From Nesterenkonia sp. F (GTDB lineage: Bacteria > Actinomycetota > Actinomycetes > Actinomycetales > Micrococcaceae), in assembly GCF_000220985.1 (NCBI RefSeq), contig NZ_AFRW01000103.1, positions 1-54,667 on the forward strand: 54,667 nt of DNA. The letters are read 5' to 3'. The translations under genes and the position numbers were made by a program. Shown here in pieces: positions 15,562 through 24,996 of the stretch (within the stretch, counting starts at the first letter, position 1; each line of letters begins with the position of its first letter). The notes below the pieces were generated by a model that was not told the origin of the DNA, made no database searches, and saw only the letters and a list, made by a program, of their open reading frames with translations.

Positions 15562-17738
15562 CGGCGTCCGTGCAGCCCGCAGGAGCAGACGCGCAGGCGG
15601 CACAGCCCCCGGAGGCGGTGCTCGCCGGACTCGACGACGAGCAGCGCGAGGCCGCGGCCACCCTCACCGGGCCGCTGTGCATCCTCGCCGGCGCCGGCAC
15701 CGGCAAGACTCGGGCGATCACCCACCGCATCGCCTACGGGGTCCGTTCCGGGGTCTATGACCCGCACCGGCTGCTGGCGGTGACCTTCACCGCCCGCGCG
15801 GCCGCCGAGATGCGCTCGCGGCTGAACTCGCTGGGCGCCCCCGGGGTGCAGGCGCGGACCTTCCACGCCGCCGCGCTGCGCCAGCTGCAGTACTTCTGGC
15901 CGATGGCCATCGGCGGGACGATGCCCGAGATCCTCGACCACAAGGTCAGGCTGCTCTCCGAGGCCGCCCGGCGGCTGCACATCACCACCGACCGGGCCGC
16001 GCTGCGCGACCTGGCCTCGGAGATCGAGTGGGCCAAGGTCTCCACGCTGACGCCGGACTCGTACCTGGAGGTCGCCGCCGGCCGCGCCGAGCCCGGAGGG
16101 GTGGACCACCGCACCTTCGCCAAGCTCTACCAGTCCTACGAGGACGTGAAGCTGGACAAGCACCTGATCGACTTCGAGGACGTGCTGCTGCTGATGGTCG
16201 GCATCCTCGAGGACGACGAGCGCGTCGCCGCCCAGGTCCGCCAGCAGTACCGGCACTTCGTCGTCGACGAGTACCAGGACGTCTCGCCGCTGCAGCACCG
16301 GCTGCTCGACCTCTGGCTCGGCGGTCGCGACGAGCTCTGCGTGGTCGGCGACGCCGCCCAGACCATCTACTCCTTCACCGGTGCGACGCCGTCCTACCTG
16401 CTGGAGTTCACCCGCCGCCATCCCGAGGCGAAAGTGGTCAAGCTGGTCCGCGACTACCGCTCCACCCCGGAGGTGGTCCAGCTGGCCAACGGGCTGCTGA
16501 CCGACCGCACCCGGGAGCAGGCGAGTCTGCAGGCGCGCAGCCGCGACACCGGCGAGACGGTGCCGGCCTGGCCGGATCCGCTGCGGCTGGTCTCGCAGCG
16601 CGAGCACGGCCCGAACCCGCAGATCACCCTGCACGATGACGACGACTCCGAGGCCGCCTGGATCGCCGACCAGATCGCCGGGCTGCAGCGCTCGGGGGTC
16701 TCGCTGAGCGAAGTCGCGGTGCTCTACCGCACCAACGGCCAGTCCCAGGCGATCGAGCAGGCGCTGGCCAAGGTCGGGGTGTCCTATCAGCTGCGCGGCT
16801 CCGAACGGTTCTTCTCCCGCCGCGAGGTCCGCGAGGCCATCGCGGCGCTGCGCACCTCCTCGCTGGTGGCCGAGTCCGAAGAATCGGTGCCCAAGACCGT
16901 CCGCGACATCCTCTCCGCCCACGGATGGCGGCGCGAGGCCCCCGAGTCCACCGGCGCGGTGCGCGAGCGCTGGGAGTCGATGGCCGCGCTGGTCTCGCTG
17001 GCCGACCAGCTCGACGCCGAGCGCGAGGACTTCACCATGCGCCGGTTCCTCGCCGAGCTGGAGGAGCGCTCGGCCGCCCAGCACGCCCCGACGGTGGAGG
17101 GCGTCACGCTGGCCTCGCTGCACTCGGCCAAGGGACTGGAATGGGACGCGGTGTTCCTCGCCGGGCTCTCCGAGGGGCTGATGCCGATCACCTTCGCGAA
17201 GGAGCAGCGCGAGATCGACGAGGAGCGGCGGCTGCTCTACGTCGGCATCACCCGTGCGCGGAAGTATCTGAGCCTCTCCTCCGCCCGATCGCGGCACAGC
17301 GGCGGCCGCGGGCGGCGCAGCCCCTCGCGGTTCCTGCGTCCGCTGCGCCGCGAGCTCGGGCTGGAGGAGCCCACCCGGAAGATCGCGCCGTCCTCGGGGC
17401 GGGCGAACCCGAATTCCCGGGTGCGGAAGTCGACGGCGACCTGCTCGAGCTGCGGGGAGGTGCTGACCACCGGCACCGAGGTCAAGCGGAGGCGCTGCGC
17501 GGACTGCCCGGCCCGCTACGACGAGGAGCTCTTCGAACGACTGCGCCAGTGGCGGGCCGAGCAGGCCCAGAGCCTCGAGGTGCCGGCCTTCGTGGTCTTC
17601 ACCGACGCCACTCTGGAGGTCATCGCCGAGCGGCGGCCGACCACCCGCGACGAGCTCCTCGAGGTCCCCGGAGTGGGGGAGCGGAAGCTGGAGAAGCACG
17701 GCGAGGCGCTGCGCGCGGTGCTCGAGGGCCGCGGCTGA
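15558..17738 (+). CDS. uvrD2: ATP-dependent DNA helicase UvrD2
   Basis: A 726-aa superfamily 1 3'-5' helicase. Walker A is AGAGTGKT (44-51), motif II DEYQDVS (about 237), motif V SLHSAKGLEWDAVF and motif VI RRLLYVGITRARKYLSL. After the motor comes a four-Cys element (CSSCGEVL and RRRCADCPARY, about 629-655) and a C-terminal HRDC domain from about 670. This tail is diagnostic of actinobacterial UvrD2, where the tetracysteine motif is needed for helicase activity. I start at the ATG overlapping the nudC stop, not at the longer upstream frame, which only shadows nudC. Confidence 0.93.
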   Translation: MTASVQPAGADAQAAQPPEAVLAGLDDEQREAAATLTGPLCILAGAGTGKTRAITHRIAYGVRSGVYDPHRLLAVTFTARAAAEMRSRLNSLGAPGVQARTFHAAALRQLQYFWPMAIGGTMPEILDHKVRLLSEAARRLHITTDRAALRDLASEIEWAKVSTLTPDSYLEVAAGRAEPGGVDHRTFAKLYQSYEDVKLDKHLIDFEDVLLLMVGILEDDERVAAQVRQQYRHFVVDEYQDVSPLQHRLLDLWLGGRDELCVVGDAAQTIYSFTGATPSYLLEFTRRHPEAKVVKLVRDYRSTPEVVQLANGLLTDRTREQASLQARSRDTGETVPAWPDPLRLVSQREHGPNPQITLHDDDDSEAAWIADQIAGLQRSGVSLSEVAVLYRTNGQSQAIEQALAKVGVSYQLRGSERFFSRREVREAIAALRTSSLVAESEESVPKTVRDILSAHGWRREAPESTGAVRERWESMAALVSLADQLDAEREDFTMRRFLAELEERSAAQHAPTVEGVTLASLHSAKGLEWDAVFLAGLSEGLMPITFAKEQREIDEERRLLYVGITRARKYLSLSSARSRHSGGRGRRSPSRFLRPLRRELGLEEPTRKIAPSSGRANPNSRVRKSTATCSSCGEVLTTGTEVKRRRCADCPARYDEELFERLRQWRAEQAQSLEVPAFVVFTDATLEVIAERRPTTRDELLEVPGVGERKLEKHGEALRAVLEGRG

Positions 17739-17810
17739 GCCGAGCACGGGAGATGTCGATTTTCAGTCGAACGGCCCCGGGCGACTCGGCGGCTCGGGCG
17801 CGCGACGGTC

Positions 17811-18446
17811 TCAGTCCTGCGGGTTCCGCCAGCCGTAGCTGACGCCCTCGAGGAAGGCGTCGGCGGCGACAGTGTGCGGATAGGCCGCCACCAGCCGCTG
17901 GAACTCCGGGCCGTGATCCGGCTCGATCAGGTGGGCCAGCTCGTGGATCAGCACCGAATCCTGGACCCAGCGCGGCATGCCGCTCAGCCGCGAGGACAGC
18001 CGGATGGTGCCCTCCAGCGCCGTCGTCGACCCCCAGAGCGTGTTCTGCCGATCCGACCAGGTCACCGACCGGACCTCGTCGGGATCCAGGAGGCCGCCGA
18101 AGTGCTCCTCGACGAGCTGGTGCGCGCGCTGCATCAGCTCGTCCTCGGTGCGCTCGCTCCGGGCCGCGCGCCGCTCCAGCTTCCGGCGGAAGGCGCGGGC
18201 GTGGCCGTCGACCTGGCGGCGGCCCAGCCGCATCGGCACCCGCAGCCGCAGCACGCCGTCGACCTGGTCGGCCGAGACGGTGCGGGTGCGCCGCGAGGAG
18301 CGCACCACGATCACCGGATGGCCGTCGACCTCGATCTGCTCGGTCTCGCGCCGAGTCTGCGACGACTTCTGCCCGGGCCGCGATCCGCCCCCTGTGCGCG
18401 GACGCCCGCGGGAGGGCGAGGACGACGATGACGACGATGAGGGCAT
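17811..18446 (-). CDS. M48/SprT-like zinc metallopeptidase (DUF45, YgjP-like)
   Basis: A 211-aa protein of the YgjP/DUF45 metallopeptidase family. HELAHL (168-173) supplies two zinc His and the catalytic Glu; DHGPEF follows with the probable third ligand His178. RQNTLWGSTTALEGTIRLSS is the conserved strand region of the family (usually R..RWGSC), here with the Cys replaced. The N-terminus is a run of eight Ser and basic residues, likely disordered. Substrate and role are unknown. It follows the DUF2342 gene by 11 bp on the same strand and converges on uvrD2. It begins at the first ATG after the neighbour's stop; the longer frame upstream is a shadow. Confidence 0.82.
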   Translation of the reverse strand: MPSSSSSSSSPSRGRPRTGGGSRPGQKSSQTRRETEQIEVDGHPVIVVRSSRRTRTVSADQVDGVLRLRVPMRLGRRQVDGHARAFRRKLERRAARSERTEDELMQRAHQLVEEHFGGLLDPDEVRSVTWSDRQNTLWGSTTALEGTIRLSSRLSGMPRWVQDSVLIHELAHLIEPDHGPEFQRLVAAYPHTVAADAFLEGVSYGWRNPQD

Positions 18447-18457
18447 CGACGCGGCGC

Positions 18458-20086
18458 TCAGGAGGTCGGGGAGCCGCCGGAGCCGCCCGGGCGGTCGGAG
18501 TCGTCGTCGGACTCGCCGGACTTGCCCGACTCGTCGGCGTCGCCGGTTTCGCCGGTGCTCTCGTCCTCGGGGGAGGGGCCGGACTCGGACGGGCCGTCGT
18601 AGCCGCCGGCCAGCAGCTTCTCCAGCGCCTCGTCGAGCTCGGCCGACTCCGCCTCCCGCTCGGCGCGACGGCGATGGAAGCCCTCGGGATCGTCGAGGTC
18701 CTGCTCGTCGGGCTGCACGTCCGGGTGGGACCAGACCTCGTCTCGGCCGGCCATGCCGTCGGCGGTGCGCAGGTGGGCCCACAGCGCGGCGGCGTCGCGC
18801 AGTCGGCGGGGCCGCAGCTCCAGGCCGACCAGCGAGGCGAAGGTCTCCTCGGCCGGGCCGCCGGCGGCCCGGCGACGGTTCATCGTCTCGCGTAGCGCGC
18901 CGAGCGACTCGAGGTGCTCGGCGGCCTGGCTGACGACGTCGTCGACCCAGCCCTCGACCAGCGCCAGCGTGGTCTCGATGCGGCGCAGCGCGGCATCCTG
19001 CATCGGCGTGCGCTCGGAGGAGAACAGCCCCTCGCCCATGATCTGCTGCATCGCCTCGGGGTTGGTCGGGTCCACCTGCGAGGCGGCCTCCTCGATCCGA
19101 CCCATGTCGATGCTGATGCCCGCCGCGTACTGCGCGACGGCGTTGAAGAGGTCCTGCTCCAACCAGGGTGCGTGGGTGAACAGCCGCATCCGGGCGGCCT
19201 CGCGCAGCGCCAGGTAGAGCACGATCTCCTGGCGGTCGACCTGCAGGCCCTCGCCGAACTCGGCGATGTTCTTCGGCAGCAGCGCCAGAGTCCGGCCGGC
19301 CAGCGGGAGCCCGATGTCCGACGCGGAGTGGACCTCCTTGGCGAGCTCGCCGACGGCCTGGCCGAGCTGCATGCCGAAGGCCATGCCCCCCATCTGCTCG
19401 AGCATGCCGGTGATCTGTTCGGAGCCGGCGCCGCCGAGCATGCCCTGCATCTCCGGCGGCAGTCCGGCGGTGAGGTCGCCCTGCTCGCCGAGCTGGTCCT
19501 TCATGGTCTGCGACAGCGCGGTGGAGACAGACTCGGCCACCGGTTCGGTCAGCCGCTTCCAGGAGTCGAAGGTCTCCTCGATCCACTGCGCCCGCGACCA
19601 GGCCTTGCCGAGCTGGCCGGTGGAGGTGAAGGTGGTCGCCGCGTCGAGCCACATGTCGGCCAGCCGCAGCGCCTCGTCGATCTCCCGGGACTCGGCCGGC
19701 GAGACGCTGGGGTCGTCGCCGGAGGCGGCCTGACGGGCGGCGTTCTTGGCCATCGACCAGTTGACCGGCCCCTGCCGGTCCTCCTCGGAGGAGTTCTGCA
19801 TAGCGCTGAACATCGCCTGCACCTGGCCCATGATCTGCTGCATCATCTGCGGATCCATGCCGGGCATGCCCATCTGCGAGGGGTCGAAGCCCTGCGCGCC
19901 GGACTGGCCGGACTGACCGGAGCCGGGGGTGCCGGTGAAGCCGATCGACGGGCCCTGCGACGAGTCGCCCGACCCGCTCTGGTTCCCGGAGGGGTCGGAG
20001 CCGAAGAGCTGCTTGAACAGCTCCTCCATGGGGTTCTGCGGGTCCTCGCCGTCGCCGTCGCGGCGCTCGGAGTTGTCACCATTCAT
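18458..20086 (-). CDS. DUF2342 (putative zinc-dependent metalloprotease-like) protein
   Basis: A 542-aa soluble protein of the actinobacteria-specific DUF2342 family, the counterpart of the mycobacterial protein coded beside the ylbL-like gene. The first 100 residues are Gly/Ser/Gln-rich. The conserved core begins near PVNWSMAKNAARQAA and includes GLPLAGRTLALLPKNIAEF and ALREAARMRLFTHAPWL. Family members usually have His where Arg stands in LREAARMRLF, by my recollection. The C-terminus is Asp/Ser/Gly-rich. The ATG at 20086 is preferred because AGGGAG lies 6 nt upstream; the frame extends further without a ribosome site. It is divergent from the PDZ protease. The function is unproven. Confidence 0.8.
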   Translation of the reverse strand: MNGDNSERRDGDGEDPQNPMEELFKQLFGSDPSGNQSGSGDSSQGPSIGFTGTPGSGQSGQSGAQGFDPSQMGMPGMDPQMMQQIMGQVQAMFSAMQNSSEEDRQGPVNWSMAKNAARQAASGDDPSVSPAESREIDEALRLADMWLDAATTFTSTGQLGKAWSRAQWIEETFDSWKRLTEPVAESVSTALSQTMKDQLGEQGDLTAGLPPEMQGMLGGAGSEQITGMLEQMGGMAFGMQLGQAVGELAKEVHSASDIGLPLAGRTLALLPKNIAEFGEGLQVDRQEIVLYLALREAARMRLFTHAPWLEQDLFNAVAQYAAGISIDMGRIEEAASQVDPTNPEAMQQIMGEGLFSSERTPMQDAALRRIETTLALVEGWVDDVVSQAAEHLESLGALRETMNRRRAAGGPAEETFASLVGLELRPRRLRDAAALWAHLRTADGMAGRDEVWSHPDVQPDEQDLDDPEGFHRRRAEREAESAELDEALEKLLAGGYDGPSESGPSPEDESTGETGDADESGKSGESDDDSDRPGGSGGSPTS

Positions 20087-20277
20087 CGGTTGCTCCCTGA
20101 CTCGTCGCTGACCATGGGTCTGTGGAGTCTCCAGAGTATCGAGCCGTCGAGCGTGGTGTCCGCCCCGCGGGCCCGAGTTCGCGCTCGGTGGACGGGCCGG
20201 CCGGCGCGGCGTCGTCGTCGCCTCCGACGGCGCGTTCGCCCCGCCATGGCCGGGATGAGACAATGTCCTGGATCACC

Positions 20278-21477
20278 ATGACAGACCAGCATCAGCCGCC
20301 GCGCGCCGCGCAGCCCGCCCCGTCGGTCCCGGAGCCCGACCCCGAGCAGACCTCCGCCGCGCCCTCGTCCGATCATCCTGCCGCCGGCACCGGCACCTCC
20401 GCCGGACCGCCGCGTCGTCGGCGCCTGCGTCGGGGAGTCCAGCTGGTCGCCGGCGCCTCGGCCCTGCTGCTGGGTGCGGCGTCGCTCTCGGCTCCCAGCG
20501 CTTTCCTCATCGAGTCCCCGGGGCCGACCTTCAACACCATCGGTGAGACCGACGGCCATCCGATCATCACCGTCGACGGCGCCGAGACCTATGAGACCGA
20601 CGGCAATCTGGACCTGACCACGGTCTATGTCAACGGCCAGCCCACCTCGGTGGTCCGCGTGCCGGACATGATCCGCGGCTGGTTCGACCCCTCGGTCGAC
20701 ATCGAGCCCCATGAGCTGGTCTACCCCTCGGGCACCTCGGCCGAGGAGGTCGAGCAGCAGAATGCGCAGGCGATGACCAGCTCCCAGGACCAGGCGGTGG
20801 CCGCCGCCCTGGACGAGCTGGGGATCGAGCACTCGCAGCGCCTGGAGGTCGTGGAGTTCACCGACGGCGCGGAGGAGTCCGGTGCCGACGACGTGCTGCG
20901 GATCGGCGACCAGGTCGTCGCGGCCGCCGGCGAACCGGTGGCCGGCGTGCAGGGACTGCGTGATGCGGTCACCGAGGCCGCAGGTCAGCCGGTAGGATTG
21001 GACGTGATCCGGGACGGCGAGCGGCAGGAGGTCGAAGTCCCCACCTACGAGGAGTCGGACGGCCAGCACTACATGGGGGTTCTCCTGCAGGGACGTTTCG
21101 ACTTTCCGGTCGACGTCGACATCCGGCTCGACGACGTCGGGGGCCCCAGCGCGGGGATGATGTTCTCGCTGGGAGTGATCGACACGCTCACCGAGGGGTC
21201 GATGACAGCGGGGGAGCACTGGGCCGGAACCGGCACGGTGGACGCGGACGGGACGGTCGGCCCCATCGGGGGCATCGCCCAGAAGGTCCGCGGGGCCGAG
21301 GCCGAGGGTGCGGACCATTTCCTGGCTCCGGCCGGCAACTGCGCCGGGCTCGAGGGGCGAGTCCCCTCCGGCATCGACGTCTACAGCGTCGAGGACGTCC
21401 ACCAGGGCCGGTCGATCGTCCAGGCGGTCGGCGACGGCGACGAGGCCGCGCTGGACGCCGCGGAGACCTGCGGATGA
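20278..21477 (+). CDS. YlbL/SdrC-like membrane protease: PDZ plus Lon (S16) domain
   Basis: A 399-aa membrane-anchored protease. A basic stretch PPRRRRLRRG precedes one TM helix (about 53-76). Next comes an N-terminal extracytoplasmic region with IESPGPTFNTIG, a PDZ domain (about 200-260) and a Lon-type domain. The catalytic Ser291 lies in GGPSAGMMFSLG and Lys336 in PIGGIAQKV, 45 residues apart as in Lon. Family members occur beside UPF0182 and DUF2342 genes across actinobacteria. Two in-frame ATGs (20263, 20278) are possible; I prefer the second because the -10-like GACAAT ends at 20264, which would place the transcription start after the first ATG. Confidence 0.85.
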   Translation: MTDQHQPPRAAQPAPSVPEPDPEQTSAAPSSDHPAAGTGTSAGPPRRRRLRRGVQLVAGASALLLGAASLSAPSAFLIESPGPTFNTIGETDGHPIITVDGAETYETDGNLDLTTVYVNGQPTSVVRVPDMIRGWFDPSVDIEPHELVYPSGTSAEEVEQQNAQAMTSSQDQAVAAALDELGIEHSQRLEVVEFTDGAEESGADDVLRIGDQVVAAAGEPVAGVQGLRDAVTEAAGQPVGLDVIRDGERQEVEVPTYEESDGQHYMGVLLQGRFDFPVDVDIRLDDVGGPSAGMMFSLGVIDTLTEGSMTAGEHWAGTGTVDADGTVGPIGGIAQKVRGAEAEGADHFLAPAGNCAGLEGRVPSGIDVYSVEDVHQGRSIVQAVGDGDEAALDAAETCG

Positions 21478-21594
21478 GCGGGTCCGTCGGCCCCGACCAC
21501 CGCACAGCATCACTGAAGCACTGAAGCACCGACGAGCACACCCACGACGCCGTGGGCCCCTCGGGGCCGCGGCAGAGGCGAGGAGAGGGTAGAC

Positions 21595-24500
21595 GTGAGT
21601 TTCTCCCAGGGATTCGGTTCCGCGAACCCCTTCAGCGGCGGAGGCCTGTTCGGCTCCGGGAACGACGACGACAGCTCCGGCGGCTCCGGCCGCGGCGGGC
21701 GAGGAGGTGACGACGGCGGATCGAACGGAGCACGCAGCGGTTCGCGACGGCCGTCGGCGCTGACGCTGACGATCATCATCATCGCCCTGCTGATCGGGGC
21801 GTTCATGATCTTCTCCGGCTTCTACGCCGAGATCCTCTGGTACAACCAGGTCGGCTACTCCGACGTCTTCTGGACCGAGCGGCTGGCCCGGATCGGAGTC
21901 TTCGCCGCCGGATTCGTGGTGATGGGCGCCTTCGTCTGGCTGAGCCTCTTCCTGGCCTTCCGGCATCGCCCGCAGACCCTCGGGCGGCAGGTCAACGAGT
22001 CGGTGCAGCGCTATCAGCGCACGCTGGACTCGATGCGCCGGCTGTTCATGATCGGCCTGCCGGTGCTGATGGGCTTCTTCGCCGGCACCGCGGCCTCGGG
22101 CGCCTGGGACACGGTGCTGCTGTTCTTCAACCGTGAACCCTTCGGCGACAGCGACCCCGAGTTCGGCCTCGACTACGCCTTCTACGTCTTCAACCTGCCG
22201 TTCATCGGCTTCCTGACCGGGTTCATGGTCTCGGTGGTGCTGGTGGCCGGCATCGCCGGCATCATCTGCCACTACCTCTACGGCGGCATCCGGATCGAGC
22301 CCAACGGGCGCTTCATCATCGAGAAGGCCGCCCGCTGGCACATCGCGGTCACCGCCGCGCTCTTCGTGCTGCTGCAGGGGGCGAGCTGGTGGCTGGACCG
22401 CTACTCCACGCTGCAGTCGCAGGACGGCGACTGGGCCGGTGCGATGTACACCGACGTCCACGCCGTCATCCCGGCCCAGGCGATCCTCGCCGTCGCCGCA
22501 GTGCTGGTGGCCGCGATCTTCATCGTCACCGCGGTGACCGGCCGCTGGCGCTTCTCGATCATCGGCACCGCGATGCTGCTGGTCACCGCCGTCGTCGGCG
22601 GGGCGATCTACCCGTTCCTGGTGCAGGAGTACCAGGTCCAGCCGTCGGAGCGGACGCTGGAGCAGGAGTACATCCAGCGCAACATCGACACCACCCGCTA
22701 CGCCTACGGGCTGCAGGACATCAGCCAGGAGAGCTACGACGCCGACGTCACCGCCGAGGAGGGCGGGCTGAGCGAGGACTCGGTCAACACGGAGAACGTG
22801 CGCCTGCTGGATCCGAACCTGGTCAGCTCCTCCTTCGGGCAGCTGCAGCAGTTCCGCCAGTACTACCAGTTCCCGGAGACGCTCAGCGTCGACCGCTACA
22901 GCATCGACGGCGAGGACGAGGACACCGTCGTCGCCGCGCGTGAGGTGAACGTCGCCGACGACGCCTCCTGGGTCAACGAGCACCTGATCTACACCCACGG
23001 CTACGGACTCGTCGCGGCCAACGCCTCCTCGGTGACCCCCGAGGGGCGGCCGGACTTCACGCTGCAGGGCATCCCGACCCGCGGCGAGCTCGCCTCGGAC
23101 GAGGACTACGAGCCGCGCATCTACTTCGGGGAGAACGCCCCGGACTTCTCCATCGTCGGCGCCCCCGAGGGCGCGGACCCGATGGAGCTGGACCGGCCGG
23201 CGTCGGGTCAGAACGAGGAGGACGCGACCTACACCTTCGACGGAGACGGCGGCCCGTCGGTGGGCGGCCTGTTCAACCGACTCGTCTACGCGATCCAGTT
23301 CCAGTCCCCGGAGATTCTGCTCTCCGGCGACATGAACTCCGAGTCGCAGATCCTCTACAACCGGGATCCGCGCGAGCGCGTGGAGAAGGTCGCGCCGTTC
23401 CTGACCGTCGACCAGAACGCCTACCCGGCGATCGTCGACGGCCGGGTGAAGTGGATCGTGGAGGGCTACACCACCTCCGACGACTTCCCGTACTCGGCGC
23501 AGCAGCAGCTCGAGTCGGCGACCACCGACTCGCTGACGCAGGGTCAGCCGGTGCTCTCCGGCCAGGTCAACTACATGCGCAACTCGGTGAAGGCCACCGT
23601 CGACGCCTACAACGGCTCGGTGGACCTCTACACCTGGGACGAGGAGGACCCGATCCTGAAGGCCTGGGAGAAGGTCTTCCCGGACGCGCTGCAGTCCTAC
23701 GAGGACATGAGCGCGGAACTGATGGACCACGTCCGCTACCCGGAGGACATGTTCCGTGTGCAGCGTGAGCTCCTGGGCCGGTACCACGTCACTGACGCCG
23801 GGGCGTTCTACGAGGACAACGATGCCTGGTCGGTGCCGGACGACCCCACCGAGGAGGACGCCTCGGTGAAGCAGCCCCCGTACTACATGACGCTGCGGAT
23901 GCCGGGGCAGGACGAAGCGGAGTTCTCGCTGACCTCCACGTTCATCCCGCAGGTGACCGAGGGCGCCCAGCAGCGCAACGTGCTCTACGGCTACCTCGCC
24001 GCCAGCGGCGACGCCGGCACCGGCGAGGACGGGACGAGGAGCGAGGACTACGGACAGCTGCGGCTGCTGGAGCTGCCGCGCGACACGGCGGTCCCCGGAC
24101 CCGGCCAGACGCAGGCGAACTTCGACTCCAACTCGGTCATCTCCCAGGAGCTGAACCTGCTGCGCCAGGGAGCCTCCGAGGTGATCAGCGGCAATATGAT
24201 CACCCTGCCCGCCGGCGGCGGCATCCTCTATGTCCAGCCGGTCTACGTGCAGTCCACGGGCACCACCTCCTACCCGCTGCTGCGGAAGGTCGTGGTCTCC
24301 TACGGTGAGGAGGTCGGCTTCGCCGACAGCCTCGACCAGGCGCTGGACCAGGTCTTCGGCGGCGACTCCGGCGCGCAGGTCGCCGACGGCGCCGGCGTGC
24401 AGGGCGAAGAGGTCGAGGAGGAAGCCGGCGTCGACGGCGAGGGCGACTCGGGCGACTCGGGCGACTCGGGCGACACCGGCGAGTCGGAAGGCTCCGCCGA

Positions 24501-24765
24501 GGAGTCGCCGTCGCCGGACGCCCCGACTTCCGCGCCCACCGGCCCGGCGGCCGAGCAGCTGCAGGACGCCCTGGACCGGGCGAGCCAGGCCATGCAGGAC
24601 TCTCAGCAGGCGCTGCAGGACAACGACTTCGCCTCCTACGGGGAGGCGCAGGACGCGCTGCAGCAGGCTGTGGAGGACGCCATGGCGGCCCAGGAGGAGC
24701 TCGACGGCGGGTCCTCCGGCGGTTCGGGCGGCTCCGGCGGTTCCGGAGACTCCGGCGGCGAGTGA
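21595..24765 (+). CDS. UPF0182 family large membrane protein
   Basis: A 1056-aa protein of the UPF0182 (COG1615) family. Seven TM helices occupy about the first 340 residues after a Gly/Ser-rich cytoplasmic lead (SSGGSGRGGRGGDDGG). A large soluble domain follows, with YTTSDDFPYS, GQVNYMRNSVKATVDAY, and PYYMTLRMPGQ, all typical of the family. The last 140 residues are an acidic, repetitive tail (GDSGDSGDSGD, then SGGSGGSGGSGDSGGE). The start is GTG with AGGAGAGGG upstream. Function is unknown. The gene ends in a strong intrinsic terminator. It lies 117 bp after the PDZ-Lon gene, the usual neighbour. Confidence 0.92.
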   Translation: MSFSQGFGSANPFSGGGLFGSGNDDDSSGGSGRGGRGGDDGGSNGARSGSRRPSALTLTIIIIALLIGAFMIFSGFYAEILWYNQVGYSDVFWTERLARIGVFAAGFVVMGAFVWLSLFLAFRHRPQTLGRQVNESVQRYQRTLDSMRRLFMIGLPVLMGFFAGTAASGAWDTVLLFFNREPFGDSDPEFGLDYAFYVFNLPFIGFLTGFMVSVVLVAGIAGIICHYLYGGIRIEPNGRFIIEKAARWHIAVTAALFVLLQGASWWLDRYSTLQSQDGDWAGAMYTDVHAVIPAQAILAVAAVLVAAIFIVTAVTGRWRFSIIGTAMLLVTAVVGGAIYPFLVQEYQVQPSERTLEQEYIQRNIDTTRYAYGLQDISQESYDADVTAEEGGLSEDSVNTENVRLLDPNLVSSSFGQLQQFRQYYQFPETLSVDRYSIDGEDEDTVVAAREVNVADDASWVNEHLIYTHGYGLVAANASSVTPEGRPDFTLQGIPTRGELASDEDYEPRIYFGENAPDFSIVGAPEGADPMELDRPASGQNEEDATYTFDGDGGPSVGGLFNRLVYAIQFQSPEILLSGDMNSESQILYNRDPRERVEKVAPFLTVDQNAYPAIVDGRVKWIVEGYTTSDDFPYSAQQQLESATTDSLTQGQPVLSGQVNYMRNSVKATVDAYNGSVDLYTWDEEDPILKAWEKVFPDALQSYEDMSAELMDHVRYPEDMFRVQRELLGRYHVTDAGAFYEDNDAWSVPDDPTEEDASVKQPPYYMTLRMPGQDEAEFSLTSTFIPQVTEGAQQRNVLYGYLAASGDAGTGEDGTRSEDYGQLRLLELPRDTAVPGPGQTQANFDSNSVISQELNLLRQGASEVISGNMITLPAGGGILYVQPVYVQSTGTTSYPLLRKVVVSYGEEVGFADSLDQALDQVFGGDSGAQVADGAGVQGEEVEEEAGVDGEGDSGDSGDSGDTGESEGSAEESPSPDAPTSAPTGPAAEQLQDALDRASQAMQDSQQALQDNDFASYGEAQDALQQAVEDAMAAQEELDGGSSGGSGGSGGSGDSGGE

Positions 24766-24805
24766 TCCTCCGCCGCTGAGCCCGGTCGGCCGACCGGCCT
24801 GAGAC

Positions 24806-24840
24806 GGGGCCCGGGAGCTGTGTGCTCCCGGGCCCCTTTC
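24806..24840 (+). terminator. Intrinsic terminator after the UPF0182 gene
   Basis: GGGGCCCGGGAGC and GCTCCCGGGCCCC form a perfect 13-bp GC stem with a 5-nt loop, followed by TTTCTC. A second small palindrome (CCGGTCGGCCGACCGG) lies just upstream. Confidence 0.85.
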
Positions 24841-24890
24841 TCGTCTCTCGGCCCTGAGCTGGGCGCCTCGGCGCTGGGGCCCTCGCAGCA

Positions 24891-24970
24891 CTGAGTGGCC
24901 ACTCCTGACGACATCGGGGCGGCGACACGCCGTCGGAAGCCGGAGAATGTCATCAGAAGTGACCACTCAG
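24891..24970. repeat. 80-bp imperfect palindrome with 24-bp arms
   Basis: Left arm 24891-24914 (beginning CTGAGTGGCCACTCCTGA) and right arm 24947-24970, read on the opposite strand (beginning CTGAGTGGTCACTTCTGA), match at 21 of 24 positions; all three differences are C/T. The 32-bp centre contains a further small dyad (GGCG...CGCC). It has no T-tract and no ORF. It lies between convergent genes and could be a MITE-like or REP-like element or a bidirectional transcription block. Confidence 0.6.
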
Positions 24971-24996
24971 CGCGGGGTGGGGCCGGGAGGCTCGGC

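Noticed and set aside
12826-15603. 925-codon minus-strand frame
   Set aside because: Antisense to the histidine kinase and nudC. Only its last 30 codons, which have their own ATG and strong ribosome site, were kept as the small peptide gene.
20083-24966. 1627-codon open frame on the minus strand
   Set aside because: It lies antisense to the ylbL-like and UPF0182 genes, has Leu/Val/Arg/Gly-rich composition typical of high-GC shadow frames and no domain resemblance.
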